Made by a program: the position numbers and the translations under genes. From the NCBI GenBank assembly GCA_021776055.1, contig JAJFGP010000004.1:1-57500 (forward strand): a stretch of DNA of 57,500 bases. Reading direction: 5' to 3'. The notes below the pieces were generated by a model. That model ran no database searches and was not told where the DNA came from. It saw nothing but the letters and a program-made list of their open reading frames with translations. Below are positions 37,174-47,558 of this stretch, in pieces. The stretch's first letter is position 1; every line of letters begins with the position of its first letter. Source of the stretch: Kiloniellaceae bacterium. GTDB taxonomy: Bacteria; Pseudomonadota; Alphaproteobacteria; Kiloniellales; J153.

Positions 37174-37752
37174 CTAGTCGGTACCAGACGGTGGCGGCGA
37201 GTCACCAGCCGTAAAGACACTCTGAGCGGCGTCCTCGTAAGTCGGCGAGCCACCGCGTAAGACGCGGACAAACTCGTCGGCCAAGGCAATGGTGAGCACC
37301 GTCAGGCCAAGGGCGACAGGCGTTTGCGGGATCCACAAAGGCACCGGGACAATACCCGGCGACAGATCGTTGAAACGCAGCGAGTCCCAGACCAGTCGAG
37401 AGGCGTACCACGCGAAATACCCGGTCAACGAACCGGCAACCGCCGTGCACCACAACTCGACGCCCCACCGCGCGCGCGGCGGCAAGTGGTGGATGACCAG
37501 GGAAACCCGAATATGACCACCGGCGCGCAAAGTATAGGCCAGCGCCAAAAACGACGACGCGGCCAGGAAGAAGCCGGCGAACTCGGAATAAGAGGGGATC
37601 AGCAATCCGGGTGGCGTACCGCCGGACCAACCCACGATCTTGTCGATCAGATTGGCGCCCACCTGCAACAGAACGATGCCCGCAATAGCGACGAGCAACA
37701 CCGCCGCCAGCGCACCGCTGGCCCGGTAAAGCATGTCGAGACTAGCGCGCAT
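37174..37752 (-). CDS. TRAP transporter small permease subunit (DctQ type)
   Basis: The 192-residue protein has four membrane segments and the DctQ pattern (EFAGFFLAASSFLALAYTLRAGGHIRV in part; GGHIRV is the typical short motif). It pairs with the large permease. The C-terminal tail is longer and more acidic than usual. It lies 58 bases after the binding-protein gene and 12 bases before dctM. Confidence 0.92.
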   Translation of the reverse strand: MRASLDMLYRASGALAAVLLVAIAGIVLLQVGANLIDKIVGWSGGTPPGLLIPSYSEFAGFFLAASSFLALAYTLRAGGHIRVSLVIHHLPPRARWGVELWCTAVAGSLTGYFAWYASRLVWDSLRFNDLSPGIVPVPLWIPQTPVALGLTVLTIALADEFVRVLRGGSPTYEDAAQSVFTAGDSPPPSGTD

Positions 37753-37810
37753 GGCAGATCGGAATGGGCCAGCCGCGGCAAACGCGGCCGGCCCGTCCCT
37801 TACCCCGGAT

Positions 37811-38782
37811 TTACTTGTAGGCTTTCAGAACAGCGGCGCCATCGGCACCGGCCTTCTCGGCCCATTCGTTGGTCATCTGCACGCCAATCTTTCGCATATC
37901 GGCGGCCAGCTTGTCGCCGGGATCGAGAACTTGCATGCCATTCTTAATCAAGACTTCGGTCTTCGACTTGGTTTCCGCCATCGACGCCTGCCAACCACGG
38001 GTCTCGGCCTTGGCAGCGGCATCCATGACTGCTTTTTGCACGTCAGGTGCCAGTTTGCCGAAGGCAGCCGAGTTGACGAGAACGATGTTCTTCGGCAGCC
38101 AGGCTTGCGTGTTGTAGTAGTGCGACACGAAATCCCAAGCTTTGGAATTAGCACCGGTCGAGGGCGAGGTGATCATCGCATCGACCCGGCCTGTAGCGAA
38201 CGCCTGCGCGATATCCGGTGCCTCGATTTGTGTCGGGGCGGCACCGGCGAGCTGCGCCAAACGCTCGGTAGCGGCATTGTAGGCCCGGAACTTCAGACCC
38301 TTCAGATCGTCCGTGCCGTTGAGCTCCTTCTTGGCGTAAATCCCTTGCGGGGGCCACGGCACCGCGAACAGAACCTTTAACCCTTGCGCGTCCAACAACT
38401 TCTCGGTCTGTGGCCGCGCAGCAGCCCACAGTTTCTTGGCGTCGTCATAGTTGGCCGCCAAGAACGGTACGGAATCGATCCCGAAAACCGCACTTTCATT
38501 GGATAGGCGGGAAAGCAGGAATTCTCCAATCGGCACCTGCCCGCCACGCACCGCGTTCTTGATCTCCGGATGCTTGATCAACGAGCCACCGCCATGCACG
38601 ACGATATCCAAAGCCCCGCCCGTGGCGGATTTCACGTCGTCGGCAAATTGCTGGATGTTGACCGTGTGAAAATTCTTGTCCGAATACGGGGTCGGCATGT
38701 TCCAGGTCTCGGCGGCCATCGCCGAGGTGGAAAGCATCCCTGCCGCCACACCGGCGGTGATGAGGGAAAGTGCTTTTTTCAT
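37811..38782 (-). CDS. TRAP transporter substrate-binding protein (DctP type)
   Basis: This is the periplasmic binding protein of the TRAP system. With the start at MKKALSLIT the product has 323 residues, a signal peptide cut near AMA-AETWN, and the DctP fold (EIKNAVRGGQVPIGEFLLSRLSNE in part; DDLKGLKFRAYN and WLPKNIVLVN). GGGAGG lies nine bases before this ATG. The frame reaches 38887 but without signal peptide logic. The ligand cannot be read from sequence; the adjacent 5-oxoprolinase suggests an organic acid or lactam. Confidence 0.93.
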   Translation of the reverse strand: MKKALSLITAGVAAGMLSTSAMAAETWNMPTPYSDKNFHTVNIQQFADDVKSATGGALDIVVHGGGSLIKHPEIKNAVRGGQVPIGEFLLSRLSNESAVFGIDSVPFLAANYDDAKKLWAAARPQTEKLLDAQGLKVLFAVPWPPQGIYAKKELNGTDDLKGLKFRAYNAATERLAQLAGAAPTQIEAPDIAQAFATGRVDAMITSPSTGANSKAWDFVSHYYNTQAWLPKNIVLVNSAAFGKLAPDVQKAVMDAAAKAETRGWQASMAETKSKTEVLIKNGMQVLDPGDKLAADMRKIGVQMTNEWAEKAGADGAAVLKAYK

Positions 38783-38935
38783 GATCTTATATCCTCCCTG
38801 TTTGCAGTAAGAACGGTAGACGGCTTGGATCAACCTTGTCCAGCACCGTGCCGGGCCGGCCATCCCCACCGTATTGATCGGCGACATTCGATCTCATCGC
38901 CGAATTTCGTAGAGCGCGCGTCATGCACCGCGCCC

Positions 38936-39502
38936 CTAGAGTGACGTGGCGGCACGCGCCGCCTGATCGTAAAGGCCCGACAACGCGCGCAGCAGATCGG
39001 CCAATCCACCGATCTGCGAATTCACGTCGCCGCCGCCCGGACCGGAAAAGACGCCAAGAGCCGCCACCAGGCAGTCCTCGCGCACCTGACGATAGCGCTG
39101 GCAGGCATCGCGGCCTTCGGCGCTGGTCGCATAATTGATTTCCTTGCCGCGCCGGGTGCCATCGACCAGGCCCAGTCGGGCCAGCTTCTTCAGAGCATAG
39201 GAAACCGTATGCGCATCCTCCACGTTGAGCACGAAACAGATATCCGCCAGCTTCTTGTCGCGGGCGCGGTGGTTGACCGAATGCAGCACCAGGACATCCA
39301 ACCGGCTCAATTCAGATAGCCCCGCCGCCGCCATGCAGCGTACGGCCCAGCGGTCGAAGGCATGACCGGCTATAATCAGGCCAAACTCGAATTCACTCAG
39401 CTCCGCCGCCCGCTCCGAGACCAGATGGGAGGAGGAGACGATGGCGCGCTTACCGGGACGGTCGCCACTCATACGGTCGGCGCTCATTTGGTCGTCGTTC
39501 AT
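38936..39502 (-). CDS. Winged-helix (MarR-like) transcriptional regulator
   Basis: The 188-residue protein matches a predicted MarR family of winged-helix regulators: [18 protein letters not shown] near residue 40, then [21 protein letters not shown] and the recognition-helix region [20 protein letters not shown], followed by the wing [15 protein letters not shown]. It overlaps the end of the 5-oxoprolinase gene by ATGA, so both are made from one mRNA. It probably controls that enzyme and/or the TRAP genes downstream. The 153-base spacer before dctP has no clear terminator. Confidence 0.85.
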   Translation of the reverse strand: MNDDQMSADRMSGDRPGKRAIVSSSHLVSERAAELSEFEFGLIIAGHAFDRWAVRCMAAAGLSELSRLDVLVLHSVNHRARDKKLADICFVLNVEDAHTVSYALKKLARLGLVDGTRRGKEINYATSAEGRDACQRYRQVREDCLVAALGVFSGPGGGDVNSQIGGLADLLRALSGLYDQAARAATSL

Positions 39503-42500
39503 TCCGCCGCCCTCCGCTTTTTTTGCTGGACTTCCTCGGGCGCGCCATAGCCGCCGCCGCCGGGCGTCTCGATGACAAAAACGTCACCAGGGGTCATGTC
39601 GATGGTATCGGTGCCGGATAATTCAGTGACGCCGCCGCCGGCATGCTCGACCCAGGTGCGGCCGAGAGACCCAGGCGCGCCGCCGTCGAGACCGAAGGGT
39701 GGAACCTTGCGATGGCTGGCCAGAATGGCCGCGGTCATCGGCTCGCGAAAACGGATTCGCCGGCGGGTGCCATTCCCACCGTGCTGCCGCCCCTTGCCGC
39801 CCGAGCCATGGCGAATCTCAAAGGAATCCAAAAGCACCGGATAGCGCCACTCCAACACCTCCGGATCGGTCAGGCGCGAGTTGCTCATGTGCGTATGCAC
39901 TGCATCCGTGCCGTCGTAATCCGGCCCCGCCCCAGCGCCGCCGCAGATGGTCTCGTAATACTGGTAACGGTCGTTGCCAAAGGTGAAATTGTTCATGGTG
40001 CCCTGCGACGCCGCCATGACCCCAAGCGCGCCGTAAAGCGTATCGGTAACGATCTGGCTGGTCTCCACGTTGCCGGCGACAACCGCCGCCGGATACCGCG
40101 GACTGAGCATGGAGTTTTCCGGGATAACGATGTTTAGCGGCTTGAGGACACCTTCGTTCATCGGGATTTCGTCGTCGACAAGCGTACGAAACACGTACAG
40201 TACAGCGGCGCGGCAAACGGCGGACGGCGCGTTGAAATTGTCGGGAAGCTGAGCACTGCTGTCGGTGAAGTCGATGGTTGCACTTCGTGCCTGGCGGTCG
40301 ACGGTGATTGTCACCGCGACCTGGGCGCCGCCGTCCAGGGGATAGACGAACCGGCCGTCTCCGAGCCGATCAAGCACCCGGCGCACCTGCTCCTCGGCGT
40401 TGTCCTGGACATGCCGCATGTAGGCGAGCACCACGTCCAGACCGAAATGCTCTACCATGCGGCGCAACTCCCGCACGCCCATCTCGTTGGCGGCGATCTG
40501 CGCTTTTAGATCGCCGATGTTCTGCTCGATATTGCGCGCGGGGTACGGGCCGGACGCCAGCAGATCGCGAATCTCCTGCTCGCGAAAGCGACCCCGGTCG
40601 ACCAACGTGACATTGTCGATCAGCACGCCCTCTTCATCGACCGTATGGCTGTCCGGAGGCATGGAGCCGGGGGTGATGCCGCCAATGTCGGCGTGATGGC
40701 CGCGACTACCCACAAAAAAGAGGATGCGCGCGCCGGCATCGTCGAATACCGGTGTGACGACGGTTACATCCGGCAAGTGCGTACCGCCGTTATAAGGCGC
40801 GTTCAGCACGTACACATCGCCGGGTGCCATGGTACCGGCGCGGGCCCGGATGACCGCCCGCACGCTCTCGCTCATGGAGCCAAGGTGCACAGGCATGTGC
40901 GGCGCGTTCGCCACCAAATCGCCGGCCGGATCGAATAGGGCGCAGGAAAAATCCAAACGTTCCTTGATATTTACCGAGTAAGCGGTGTTCTCCAGGGTCG
41001 AGCCCATCTGTTCGGCAATCGACATGAACAGGTTATTGAAGACCTCCAACATCACCGGATCGACGGTGGTGCCCACCGCGCGCGTGCGCTCCAGCGGCAC
41101 CACGCGATCGAGGACCAGGTGATCGCGCTCGCTCAGACACGCCCGCCAACCGGGCTCAAGCACCGTGGTCGACGTCGGTTCCATGATGATGGACGGACCG
41201 TCGATCTGGTCGCCCGGCCGCAACGAGTCGCGCACGTATACCGGTGTTTCGTGCCACTTATCTTGCGCGTACATTCGTACGTGTGCCGTAGGCACAAGCG
41301 GCCCCGGCCGTTCGGCGACCGCCAAGACGGGATCTTCTTCCGCATCGGTGGCGCCGACCAATTCCACCGCAACGGCCTCCACCAAAAGCGCCTTCTCGGC
41401 CATGACAAAACCATAGCGTTGCCGATGTGCGTCCTCGAAAGCCGCGATCATGGTAGCCTGGTCGGCGAAATCCACGACAAGCGCGGAATCCGTGCCATCA
41501 TAGCGCAGGTGTACTTTACGCAGAGTCTGGATCCGTTCAGGCGCCACATCCTGCGCGCGCATTTCGGCCATGGCGTCATCGGCCAGCACCTGCAGTTCGC
41601 CCGTGAGATCGGCTAGAAGTTGGTCATCGAGCCGCTTCTCCACCGCCTGCTCGCGCAGCGCCCGGATGTCCGCCAGCCCCATCCCATAGGCCGAAAGCAC
41701 ACCGGCCAAGGGGTGCAGGAAAATCCGCGTCATCCCCAGGGTATCGGCGATATCGCAAGCGTGCTGGCCACCGGCGCCACCAAAGCAGCAAAGGGTGTAT
41801 TCGGTCACGTCATAGCCGCGCTGGGTCGAAATCTTCTTGATGGCGTTGGCCATGTTCTGGACGGCGATCATGCGGAAGCCGTGGGCAACCGCTTCCGGCC
41901 GTGGCTGATCACCGGTGGCCGCACCAATCTCGTCGGCCAGGGCGACAAAGCGCGTGCCCACCACCTCGGCATCGAGGAGCGCATCGGCCGCCGGCCCGAA
42001 AACCCGCGGAAAGAAATCAGGGACAATCCGGCCCAGCATGACATTGCAGTCGGTGACCGTCAGGGGGCCGCCGCGCCGATAACACGCGGGTCCCGGATCG
42101 GCGCCCGCCGAGTCCGGCCCGACCCGATAGCGCGCACCATCGAAATGCAGGATCGAGCCACCGCCGGCAGCCACCGTATGAATCTGCATCATGGGCGCGC
42201 GCATGCGCACACCTGCGACGAGCGTCTCGAACGTACGCTCGTACGTGCCGTCGTAGTGGGCCACATCGGTCGAGGTGCCGCCCATGTCAAAGGTAATGAT
42301 CTTGCGCACACCGCCCATGGCCGCCGTACGTACGGCGCCGACGATGCCGCCGGCGGGGCCAGAGAGGATGGAATCCTTGCCCTGGAACAGCCGCGCATCG
42401 GTCAGGCCGCCGTTGGACTGCATGAACATCAAACGCGCCTCGCCCAACTCGCTGGCGATCTGGTCCACATAGCGGCGCAGGATTGGCGATAGATACGCAT

Positions 42501-43146
42501 CGACCACCGTGGTATCGCCGCGCGAGACCAGTTTCATCAACGGGCTGACCTGATGGCTAACCGAGATCTGGGAAAAGCCGATCTCGGCGGCAATCTCCGC
42601 CGCCCGGCGCTCATGCTCGGGATACCGATAGCCATGCAGGAAAACGATAGCGACCGACCGAATGCCGCCGTCAAAAGCCGCCCGCAGGTCTCGCCGCAGC
42701 CGGCCCGCATCCAACGGCTTTAGAGCTTCACCGCTGGCGCTCACCCGTTCGTCGGCCTCGATCACGCGCTCGTAGAGCAGTTCGGGAAGTTCGATCTTGC
42801 GGCTGAAAATATGCGGCCGGTTCTGATATCCGATGCGCAGGGCATCGGCGAAGCCGCCGGTGATCGCCAATAACGTCCGCTCGCCCTTGCGCTCTAGGAG
42901 AGCGTTGGTGGCAACCGTCGTGCCCATCTTCACGGCGCGGATCGCCGCCGCCGGAATCGGCGTACCGGGCGGCACCCCCAGTAGCTCGCGGATGCCCTGA
43001 AGGGCCGCATCCCGGTATTGCCCTGGGTTTTCCGACAATAATTTGTGGGAAACCAAGGTCCCGTCGGGCCGCCGGGCCACCACATCGGTAAATGTGCCGC
43101 CCCGATCGACCCAGAATTGCCAACGCTCGGCAGACGCCGTTCCCAT
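39499..43146 (-). CDS. 5-oxoprolinase (ATP-hydrolysing), fused HyuA-HyuB type
   Basis: The 1215-residue protein has the length and domain order of ATP-dependent 5-oxoprolinase, which opens 5-oxoproline to glutamate. The N-terminal half is hydantoinase-A like: [13 protein letters not shown] near residue 12, [17 protein letters not shown] near 75, and [14 protein letters not shown] near 288. The C-terminal half, from about residue 693 ([13 protein letters not shown]), is hydantoinase-B like, with [15 protein letters not shown] and [11 protein letters not shown]. It could instead act on a substituted hydantoin. It begins a run of same-strand genes with a MarR-like regulator and a TRAP transporter. 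Confidence 0.92.
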   Translation of the reverse strand: MGTASAERWQFWVDRGGTFTDVVARRPDGTLVSHKLLSENPGQYRDAALQGIRELLGVPPGTPIPAAAIRAVKMGTTVATNALLERKGERTLLAITGGFADALRIGYQNRPHIFSRKIELPELLYERVIEADERVSASGEALKPLDAGRLRRDLRAAFDGGIRSVAIVFLHGYRYPEHERRAAEIAAEIGFSQISVSHQVSPLMKLVSRGDTTVVDAYLSPILRRYVDQIASELGEARLMFMQSNGGLTDARLFQGKDSILSGPAGGIVGAVRTAAMGGVRKIITFDMGGTSTDVAHYDGTYERTFETLVAGVRMRAPMMQIHTVAAGGGSILHFDGARYRVGPDSAGADPGPACYRRGGPLTVTDCNVMLGRIVPDFFPRVFGPAADALLDAEVVGTRFVALADEIGAATGDQPRPEAVAHGFRMIAVQNMANAIKKISTQRGYDVTEYTLCCFGGAGGQHACDIADTLGMTRIFLHPLAGVLSAYGMGLADIRALREQAVEKRLDDQLLADLTGELQVLADDAMAEMRAQDVAPERIQTLRKVHLRYDGTDSALVVDFADQATMIAAFEDAHRQRYGFVMAEKALLVEAVAVELVGATDAEEDPVLAVAERPGPLVPTAHVRMYAQDKWHETPVYVRDSLRPGDQIDGPSIIMEPTSTTVLEPGWRACLSERDHLVLDRVVPLERTRAVGTTVDPVMLEVFNNLFMSIAEQMGSTLENTAYSVNIKERLDFSCALFDPAGDLVANAPHMPVHLGSMSESVRAVIRARAGTMAPGDVYVLNAPYNGGTHLPDVTVVTPVFDDAGARILFFVGSRGHHADIGGITPGSMPPDSHTVDEEGVLIDNVTLVDRGRFREQEIRDLLASGPYPARNIEQNIGDLKAQIAANEMGVRELRRMVEHFGLDVVLAYMRHVQDNAEEQVRRVLDRLGDGRFVYPLDGGAQVAVTITVDRQARSATIDFTDSSAQLPDNFNAPSAVCRAAVLYVFRTLVDDEIPMNEGVLKPLNIVIPENSMLSPRYPAAVVAGNVETSQIVTDTLYGALGVMAASQGTMNNFTFGNDRYQYYETICGGAGAGPDYDGTDAVHTHMSNSRLTDPEVLEWRYPVLLDSFEIRHGSGGKGRQHGGNGTRRRIRFREPMTAAILASHRKVPPFGLDGGAPGSLGRTWVEHAGGGVTELSGTDTIDMTPGDVFVIETPGGGGYGAPEEVQQKKRRAAE

Positions 43147-43197
43147 TCTCGCCGGTCTCCATGCCCCGATTGGCTAATGCAGACGGCATAATTACTT

Positions 43198-43238
43198 TTT
43201 ACAGATAAATTATCAACGTTTTATTTTTATACCATCAA
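43198..43238. promoter_or_regulatory. Overlapping divergent promoter candidates for the 5-oxoprolinase and PstS-like genes
   Basis: On the minus strand TTGATG (43238-43233) and GATAAT (43214-43209) are 18 bases apart and would start RNA about 55 bases before the 5-oxoprolinase ATG. On the plus strand TTTACA (43198-43203) and TATTTT (43222-43227) are also 18 apart and point to the PstS-like gene. The two sites overlap in an AT-rich patch that is unusual for this window. A small GGGATT/AATCCC hairpin lies at 43287-43304 in the plus-strand leader. Confidence 0.35.
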
Positions 43239-43356
43239 CACCGCTTTCTTAACGCGAGAATATGGGGCGCAAAATGCTCGTTTTAAGGGATTTTTCGCAA
43301 TCCCAAGGCATGGTGCGTGGGCCGCAAGCTCAACTGGAATTCCGGACCCCCTAGAA

Positions 43357-44196
43357 ATGCTCAAATCCACCGCTCGAACACTGGCCGCGTTGCTGCTTAT
43401 GAGTGCATTGAACGCCGGCCTTGCCCCCCTCGCACAGGCTGAATCCCTCAGAATCGGGGGCACCGGTGCCGGCTTGGGCACCATGCGTCTTCTTGCCAAG
43501 GCTTTCACGCGCAAGCACCAGGCTACCGTCATCGAGGTGGTGTCAAGCCTGGGAAGCGGCGGCGGCATCAAGGCGCTGGCCGCAGGCTCCATCGACCTGG
43601 CGGTGAGCAGTCGTGACCTCAAGGACGCGGAGCGCGCGCAGGGCATGCAGACGAGGGCCTATGGCAGGACAGCCCTTGTCTTTGCCACGCCCACCGACAA
43701 CTCGGTCAACAGTGTCACGAGCATCGAGTTGGCTGCCATCTTCAGTGGCGCGCAGAGTGCGTGGTCCAATGGCACATTGGTACGGCCCATCCTACGGCCG
43801 AAGACAGAGACCGACACGACGTTGGCCGAAGAGCACATTTCGGGCCTGCGTGAGGCCCTCGCGAAAGCCCGTAGTCGCCCTGCAGTCCCGCTGTATTTCA
43901 CCGACCAGGAGACCGCAGATGCGCTGGAGCGCATCCCCGGGTCCGTGGGCACCATGTCGCTATCCGTGATTCAATCCGAGAAACGCCGATTGAAGGCACT
44001 CACCTTGGACGGCCACACCGCTACGCCACAAAGTATTGCCGACGGATCCTACCCCATCGTCAAGACACTCTATTTCGTATTTCCCGCGAAACCCAGCCAG
44101 ATCTGCAAGGTTTTCCTGGACTTTGTCTATTCCGCGGAGGGCCGAGCCATTCTCGAGAACGCCGGCCACCAAGTACTCCCAACCGTCAGCGGCTAG
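43357..44196 (+). CDS. PstS-like periplasmic substrate-binding protein
   Basis: The 279-residue secreted protein has a signal peptide cut near LAQA-ESLRIGG and a PBP-like fold of the phosphate-binding family (GGTGAGLGTMRLLAKAF, SSLGSGGGIKALAAGSIDLAVSSR in part). It stands alone without pstC, pstA or pstB. Its stop is five bases before a hybrid histidine kinase, which suggests a sensing role as a ligand-binding partner of that kinase. No strong ribosome binding site is visible before the ATG. The ligand is unknown. Confidence 0.85.
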   Translation: MLKSTARTLAALLLMSALNAGLAPLAQAESLRIGGTGAGLGTMRLLAKAFTRKHQATVIEVVSSLGSGGGIKALAAGSIDLAVSSRDLKDAERAQGMQTRAYGRTALVFATPTDNSVNSVTSIELAAIFSGAQSAWSNGTLVRPILRPKTETDTTLAEEHISGLREALAKARSRPAVPLYFTDQETADALERIPGSVGTMSLSVIQSEKRRLKALTLDGHTATPQSIADGSYPIVKTLYFVFPAKPSQICKVFLDFVYSAEGRAILENAGHQVLPTVSG

Positions 44197-44200
44197 AACC

Positions 44201-46294
44201 ATGTGGCAGGCGGGTGACTGGTCGCTGCGACGATCGCTGACGGCCATTGCCGCTGTCATCGCGGGGATCACGATCGCCGCCATCAGTCTCCTCTATCTGT
44301 GGACCGCCTATCAATACGAGCAAGAGCGGATTGGCAACCGCGCCCGACTCGCCGCCACCGAAATCTCCAAGCTTGTCTACGCCCGGCCCGATACCTGGAT
44401 GTATCAGGAAGAGCGCCTGAGTGAGTTATTGACATCGACGACGCCATCCACGAACCACGAGACTTGGGCGCAGCATTTGCAAATCTTAAGCAAAGATGAC
44501 GCCCCTGTCTCCGAGGTTGGTAGGCTCCTGTCATTCCCAACTATCACGGCCCGCCATCCGATAACCGACGGATTCACCGTTGTCGGTATGGTCGAACTGA
44601 CAGAGAGCGTCAGACATATCTGGCTTCGCGGCATTCCGGTGGGCCTCACCGGGCTGGGGCTGGCCATCGCGATCTTCATGGTGCTGCGCGTATTACCCCT
44701 GCGCGCCTTGCTAAAACGCGAAGCAGCCCTGGAGGCCGCACAGCAGGAGAACAAAAAGAGCGAGATGCAGCTACAACTGGTCTCGGACGCCATGCCGGTT
44801 CTGATCGGATATGTGGACGCTGACGAGCGCGTGCGCGTCATGAACAAGATCGGCGAGGACTGGTACGCCCGGCCTCGCGCCGAGTTAATCGGGCGATCCA
44901 TCCGCGATATGTTGCCTGGGCAACTTTTCGGGCAGCTTGATCAACATGTGGCCGCGGCGTTGTCCGGGAAGTCGGTGAACTTCGAGCATGCGGCAATCTA
45001 TCCGGACGGCATCGCCCGCCAGGTTCGCGGCCGCTATATCCCGCATGTCGCACCGAACGGGCAGGTTCAAGGATACTTCGCCCTGGTCGAGGACGTGACC
45101 GCGCAACGGGAGACCGAGGAGCAGCTTCGCCAAGCGCAAAAAACCGAAGCCCTAGGCCAACTGACTGGCGGCATCGCCCATGACTTCAATAATCTTTTGG
45201 GGATTATCCTGGGCAACATCGAGATTCTGCACGATCACCAGGCGGAAGATCCGGAGTCACGCACACTCGTTGAGGGGGCCATTAATGCCTGTGTGCGCGG
45301 CGGCGAGTTGACCCAGCGTCTGCTCGCCTTCTCGCGCAAGCAAGTCCTGGCACCGCGCGTTGTCTCGACCAACGGTCTGATCGCAAATACCGCCCTGCTG
45401 CTGCGCCGTACAATCCCCTCGTCCATCCACATCGAGACGATGCTGGCCGAGGATCTGTGGCCGGCCATGGTTGATGCCGGCCAACTAGAGAATGCGATCG
45501 TCAATTTGTCCATCAATGCCCGCGATGCGATGCCGGCCGGCGGCAAACTGACGATCGAGACCGCCAATATGGAGATTGGCCTGGACACGGCGGACGATAG
45601 CGCGGACGAACTGGCGGCCGGATCATACGTGACGGTTACCGTGTCCGACAGCGGTACCGGCATGCCCTCGGATGTCGTAGCCCGCGTATTCGAGCCCTTC
45701 TTTACGACTAAGGAGGTCGGCAAGGGCAGCGGACTGGGTCTTAGTATGGTCTATGGTTTCGCTAAACAATCCGGTGGCCAGGTCAAGATCTATTCCGAGG
45801 TGGGTGGAGGCACCAGCGTACGCCTCTACTTGCCAAAAGCGAATTCCGACGTGGTTTCTCTCACACCCGACCGACCTCGTGATCTAGATCTGCCGGCCGG
45901 CCGGGGCGAGACCATCCTTGTGGTCGAGGACGCCGAGGATCTGCGCCACATCGCCATCGCCCATCTGCAAAATCTCGGCTACACCGTCCTGCAGGCAGGT
46001 GAAGGGCCCACGGCCCTGGCCATGCTGCAAGAACGGCCGGACATCGACCTGCTCTTTACCGACGTCATTTTACCCGACGGCATGGATGGCGGCGAACTGG
46101 CGCGCCAAGCTAAAGCTCGGCAACCGAACCTCAAGGTCTTGTTTGCCTCAGGTTATTCGCGCAATGCCCTCGTCCACCAGGGCCGCCTGGAAGAGGGCGT
46201 GCACCTGATCGACAAACCATACAGACGGCGTGATCTGGCGCGCGGGGTCCGCGCCGCGCTGGACAAACCAACCCTCGAACGAACATCCGCCTAG
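44201..46294 (+). CDS. Hybrid sensor histidine kinase/response regulator
   Basis: The 697-residue membrane kinase has a membrane segment near residues 13-35, a periplasmic region of about 110 residues, a second membrane segment near 146-168, a short coiled coil, a PAS domain (about 185-300, [15 protein letters not shown]), HisKA with His327 in AHDFNNLL, an ATPase domain ([21 protein letters not shown]), and a C-terminal receiver with phospho-Asp621 ([11 protein letters not shown]). The start at 44201 avoids overlap with the upstream gene. A longer frame to 44036 overlaps it. It probably works with the PstS-like protein and the following response regulator. Confidence 0.92.
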   Translation: MWQAGDWSLRRSLTAIAAVIAGITIAAISLLYLWTAYQYEQERIGNRARLAATEISKLVYARPDTWMYQEERLSELLTSTTPSTNHETWAQHLQILSKDDAPVSEVGRLLSFPTITARHPITDGFTVVGMVELTESVRHIWLRGIPVGLTGLGLAIAIFMVLRVLPLRALLKREAALEAAQQENKKSEMQLQLVSDAMPVLIGYVDADERVRVMNKIGEDWYARPRAELIGRSIRDMLPGQLFGQLDQHVAAALSGKSVNFEHAAIYPDGIARQVRGRYIPHVAPNGQVQGYFALVEDVTAQRETEEQLRQAQKTEALGQLTGGIAHDFNNLLGIILGNIEILHDHQAEDPESRTLVEGAINACVRGGELTQRLLAFSRKQVLAPRVVSTNGLIANTALLLRRTIPSSIHIETMLAEDLWPAMVDAGQLENAIVNLSINARDAMPAGGKLTIETANMEIGLDTADDSADELAAGSYVTVTVSDSGTGMPSDVVARVFEPFFTTKEVGKGSGLGLSMVYGFAKQSGGQVKIYSEVGGGTSVRLYLPKANSDVVSLTPDRPRDLDLPAGRGETILVVEDAEDLRHIAIAHLQNLGYTVLQAGEGPTALAMLQERPDIDLLFTDVILPDGMDGGELARQAKARQPNLKVLFASGYSRNALVHQGRLEEGVHLIDKPYRRRDLARGVRAALDKPTLERTSA

Positions 46295-46327
46295 CACCTT
46301 AACAAGCAACGACCAAAGGTCCGAAAC

Positions 46328-46702
46328 ATGGCGTGCATTCTCATCATCGACGACGAAGACGATCTGCGCCGGATCATGCGCAATGCCTTGGAAAAACAAG
46401 GGCATGACGTGTTCGAAGCCTGCAATGGCGCCATTGCGCTGGACCTATTCGAACACCATCCGGCCGATCTGGTCGTCACCGATATCATGATGCCGGAATC
46501 GGACGGCATCGAGATCATCATCGCCCTGCGCCGCAAGGATCCGGACATTCGAATCATCGCCATTTCCGGCGGTGGGCGTATCGGCGATACAGACTATCTG
46601 ACAATGGCCGAGAAATTCGGCGCAACGCAGGTATTAGCCAAGCCATTTCGCCGCCAGCAACTCGTGGACGCGGTCGGTGATTGTTTGGCCGCTGACGCCT
46701 AG
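46328..46702 (+). CDS. Single-domain response regulator (CheY-like)
   Basis: The 124-residue protein is a receiver domain only, with acidic pocket IIDDEDD, phospho-acceptor Asp52 (VVTDIMMPESDG), a Ser in place of the usual Thr switch (IAISGGG) and LAKPF near the end. There is no output domain, so it is likely a phosphate shuttle or a protein-protein signal. It lies 33 bases after the hybrid kinase and is probably its partner. Confidence 0.92.
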   Translation: MACILIIDDEDDLRRIMRNALEKQGHDVFEACNGAIALDLFEHHPADLVVTDIMMPESDGIEIIIALRRKDPDIRIIAISGGGRIGDTDYLTMAEKFGATQVLAKPFRRQQLVDAVGDCLAADA

Positions 46703-46826
46703 ATACCGCCGCCGGCGATACCATAGCCCGCGGGCTTGCCGAATTCCAACCGACGTGGAATAAGCTATTCAGAAGCCTGCCAGGCACTTGGCAGGGTATT
46801 GGCGCACCGGCGAACATCAAATCGAC

Positions 46827-47558
46827 ATGAGCATTTGGGGCAAAATCCTGGGCGGAGCCGCCGGATTCGCACTTGGTGGTCCGCTGGGCGCGCTGATCGG
46901 CGCCGTAGCCGGCCACGCTGTCGACAAAATGCGCACGCCGAGCGACGGCGATACCGAGGACGCCACCAAGCGCATCGCCTTTACCATCGCGGTCATAGCC
47001 CTGGGCGCCAAGATGGCCAAGGCCGACGGCCAGGTCACACGCGACGAGGTCGACGCCTTCAAGCGAGTCTTCCGTATCCCGCCCGAGGAAGCGAAAAACA
47101 TCGGGCGCGTTTTCGATCAGGCGCGACGCGACGTACGCGGGTTTGAACCCTACGCGCAGCAAGTCGCCCGCATGTTCGCCAACAACCCGGCGGTTCTCGA
47201 AGAACTACTCGACGGCCTGTTTCACATTGCCCGCGCCGACGGCCAAGTCTCCGCGGAAGAGATGGCGTACTTGCAACAAGTCTCGGAAATCTTCGGCCTG
47301 GATACGACACGCTGGGAACGCGTACGCGCCGGCAATATGGAGCCCGGACAATCCAGCCCGTACGAAATTCTTGGCGTCCCGCACGATGCAACGAACTCGG
47401 AAATCAAGACAGCGTACCGCAAGCTCGTCCGCGAGAATCATCCCGACCACCTGATCGCGCAGGGCATGCCGCAGGAATTTATCGATTTGGCGAATGAGAA
47501 ACTGGCGACCATCAACACCGCTTACGACAACATCCAGCAGTCGCGCGGAGGTTTGTGA
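46827..47558 (+). CDS. TerB-DnaJ protein, DjlA-like co-chaperone
   Basis: The 243-residue protein has a glycine-rich N-terminal hydrophobic segment (GGAAGFALGGPLGALIGAVAG), a TerB-like alpha-helical domain with an acidic metal-type motif KADGQVTRDEVDAF near residue 70 and ADGQVSAEEM near 140, and a C-terminal J domain (SPYEILGVPHDATNSEIKTAYR in part) with the HPD motif in ENHPDHL. This is the DjlA order. The start at MSIWGKILGG is chosen over a frame start 39 bases earlier. The next gene starts at a GTGA overlap. Confidence 0.88.
   Translation: MSIWGKILGGAAGFALGGPLGALIGAVAGHAVDKMRTPSDGDTEDATKRIAFTIAVIALGAKMAKADGQVTRDEVDAFKRVFRIPPEEAKNIGRVFDQARRDVRGFEPYAQQVARMFANNPAVLEELLDGLFHIARADGQVSAEEMAYLQQVSEIFGLDTTRWERVRAGNMEPGQSSPYEILGVPHDATNSEIKTAYRKLVRENHPDHLIAQGMPQEFIDLANEKLATINTAYDNIQQSRGGL

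Noticed and set aside
41620-42492. 290-codon plus-strand frame
   Set aside because: It lies wholly antisense inside the 5-oxoprolinase gene.
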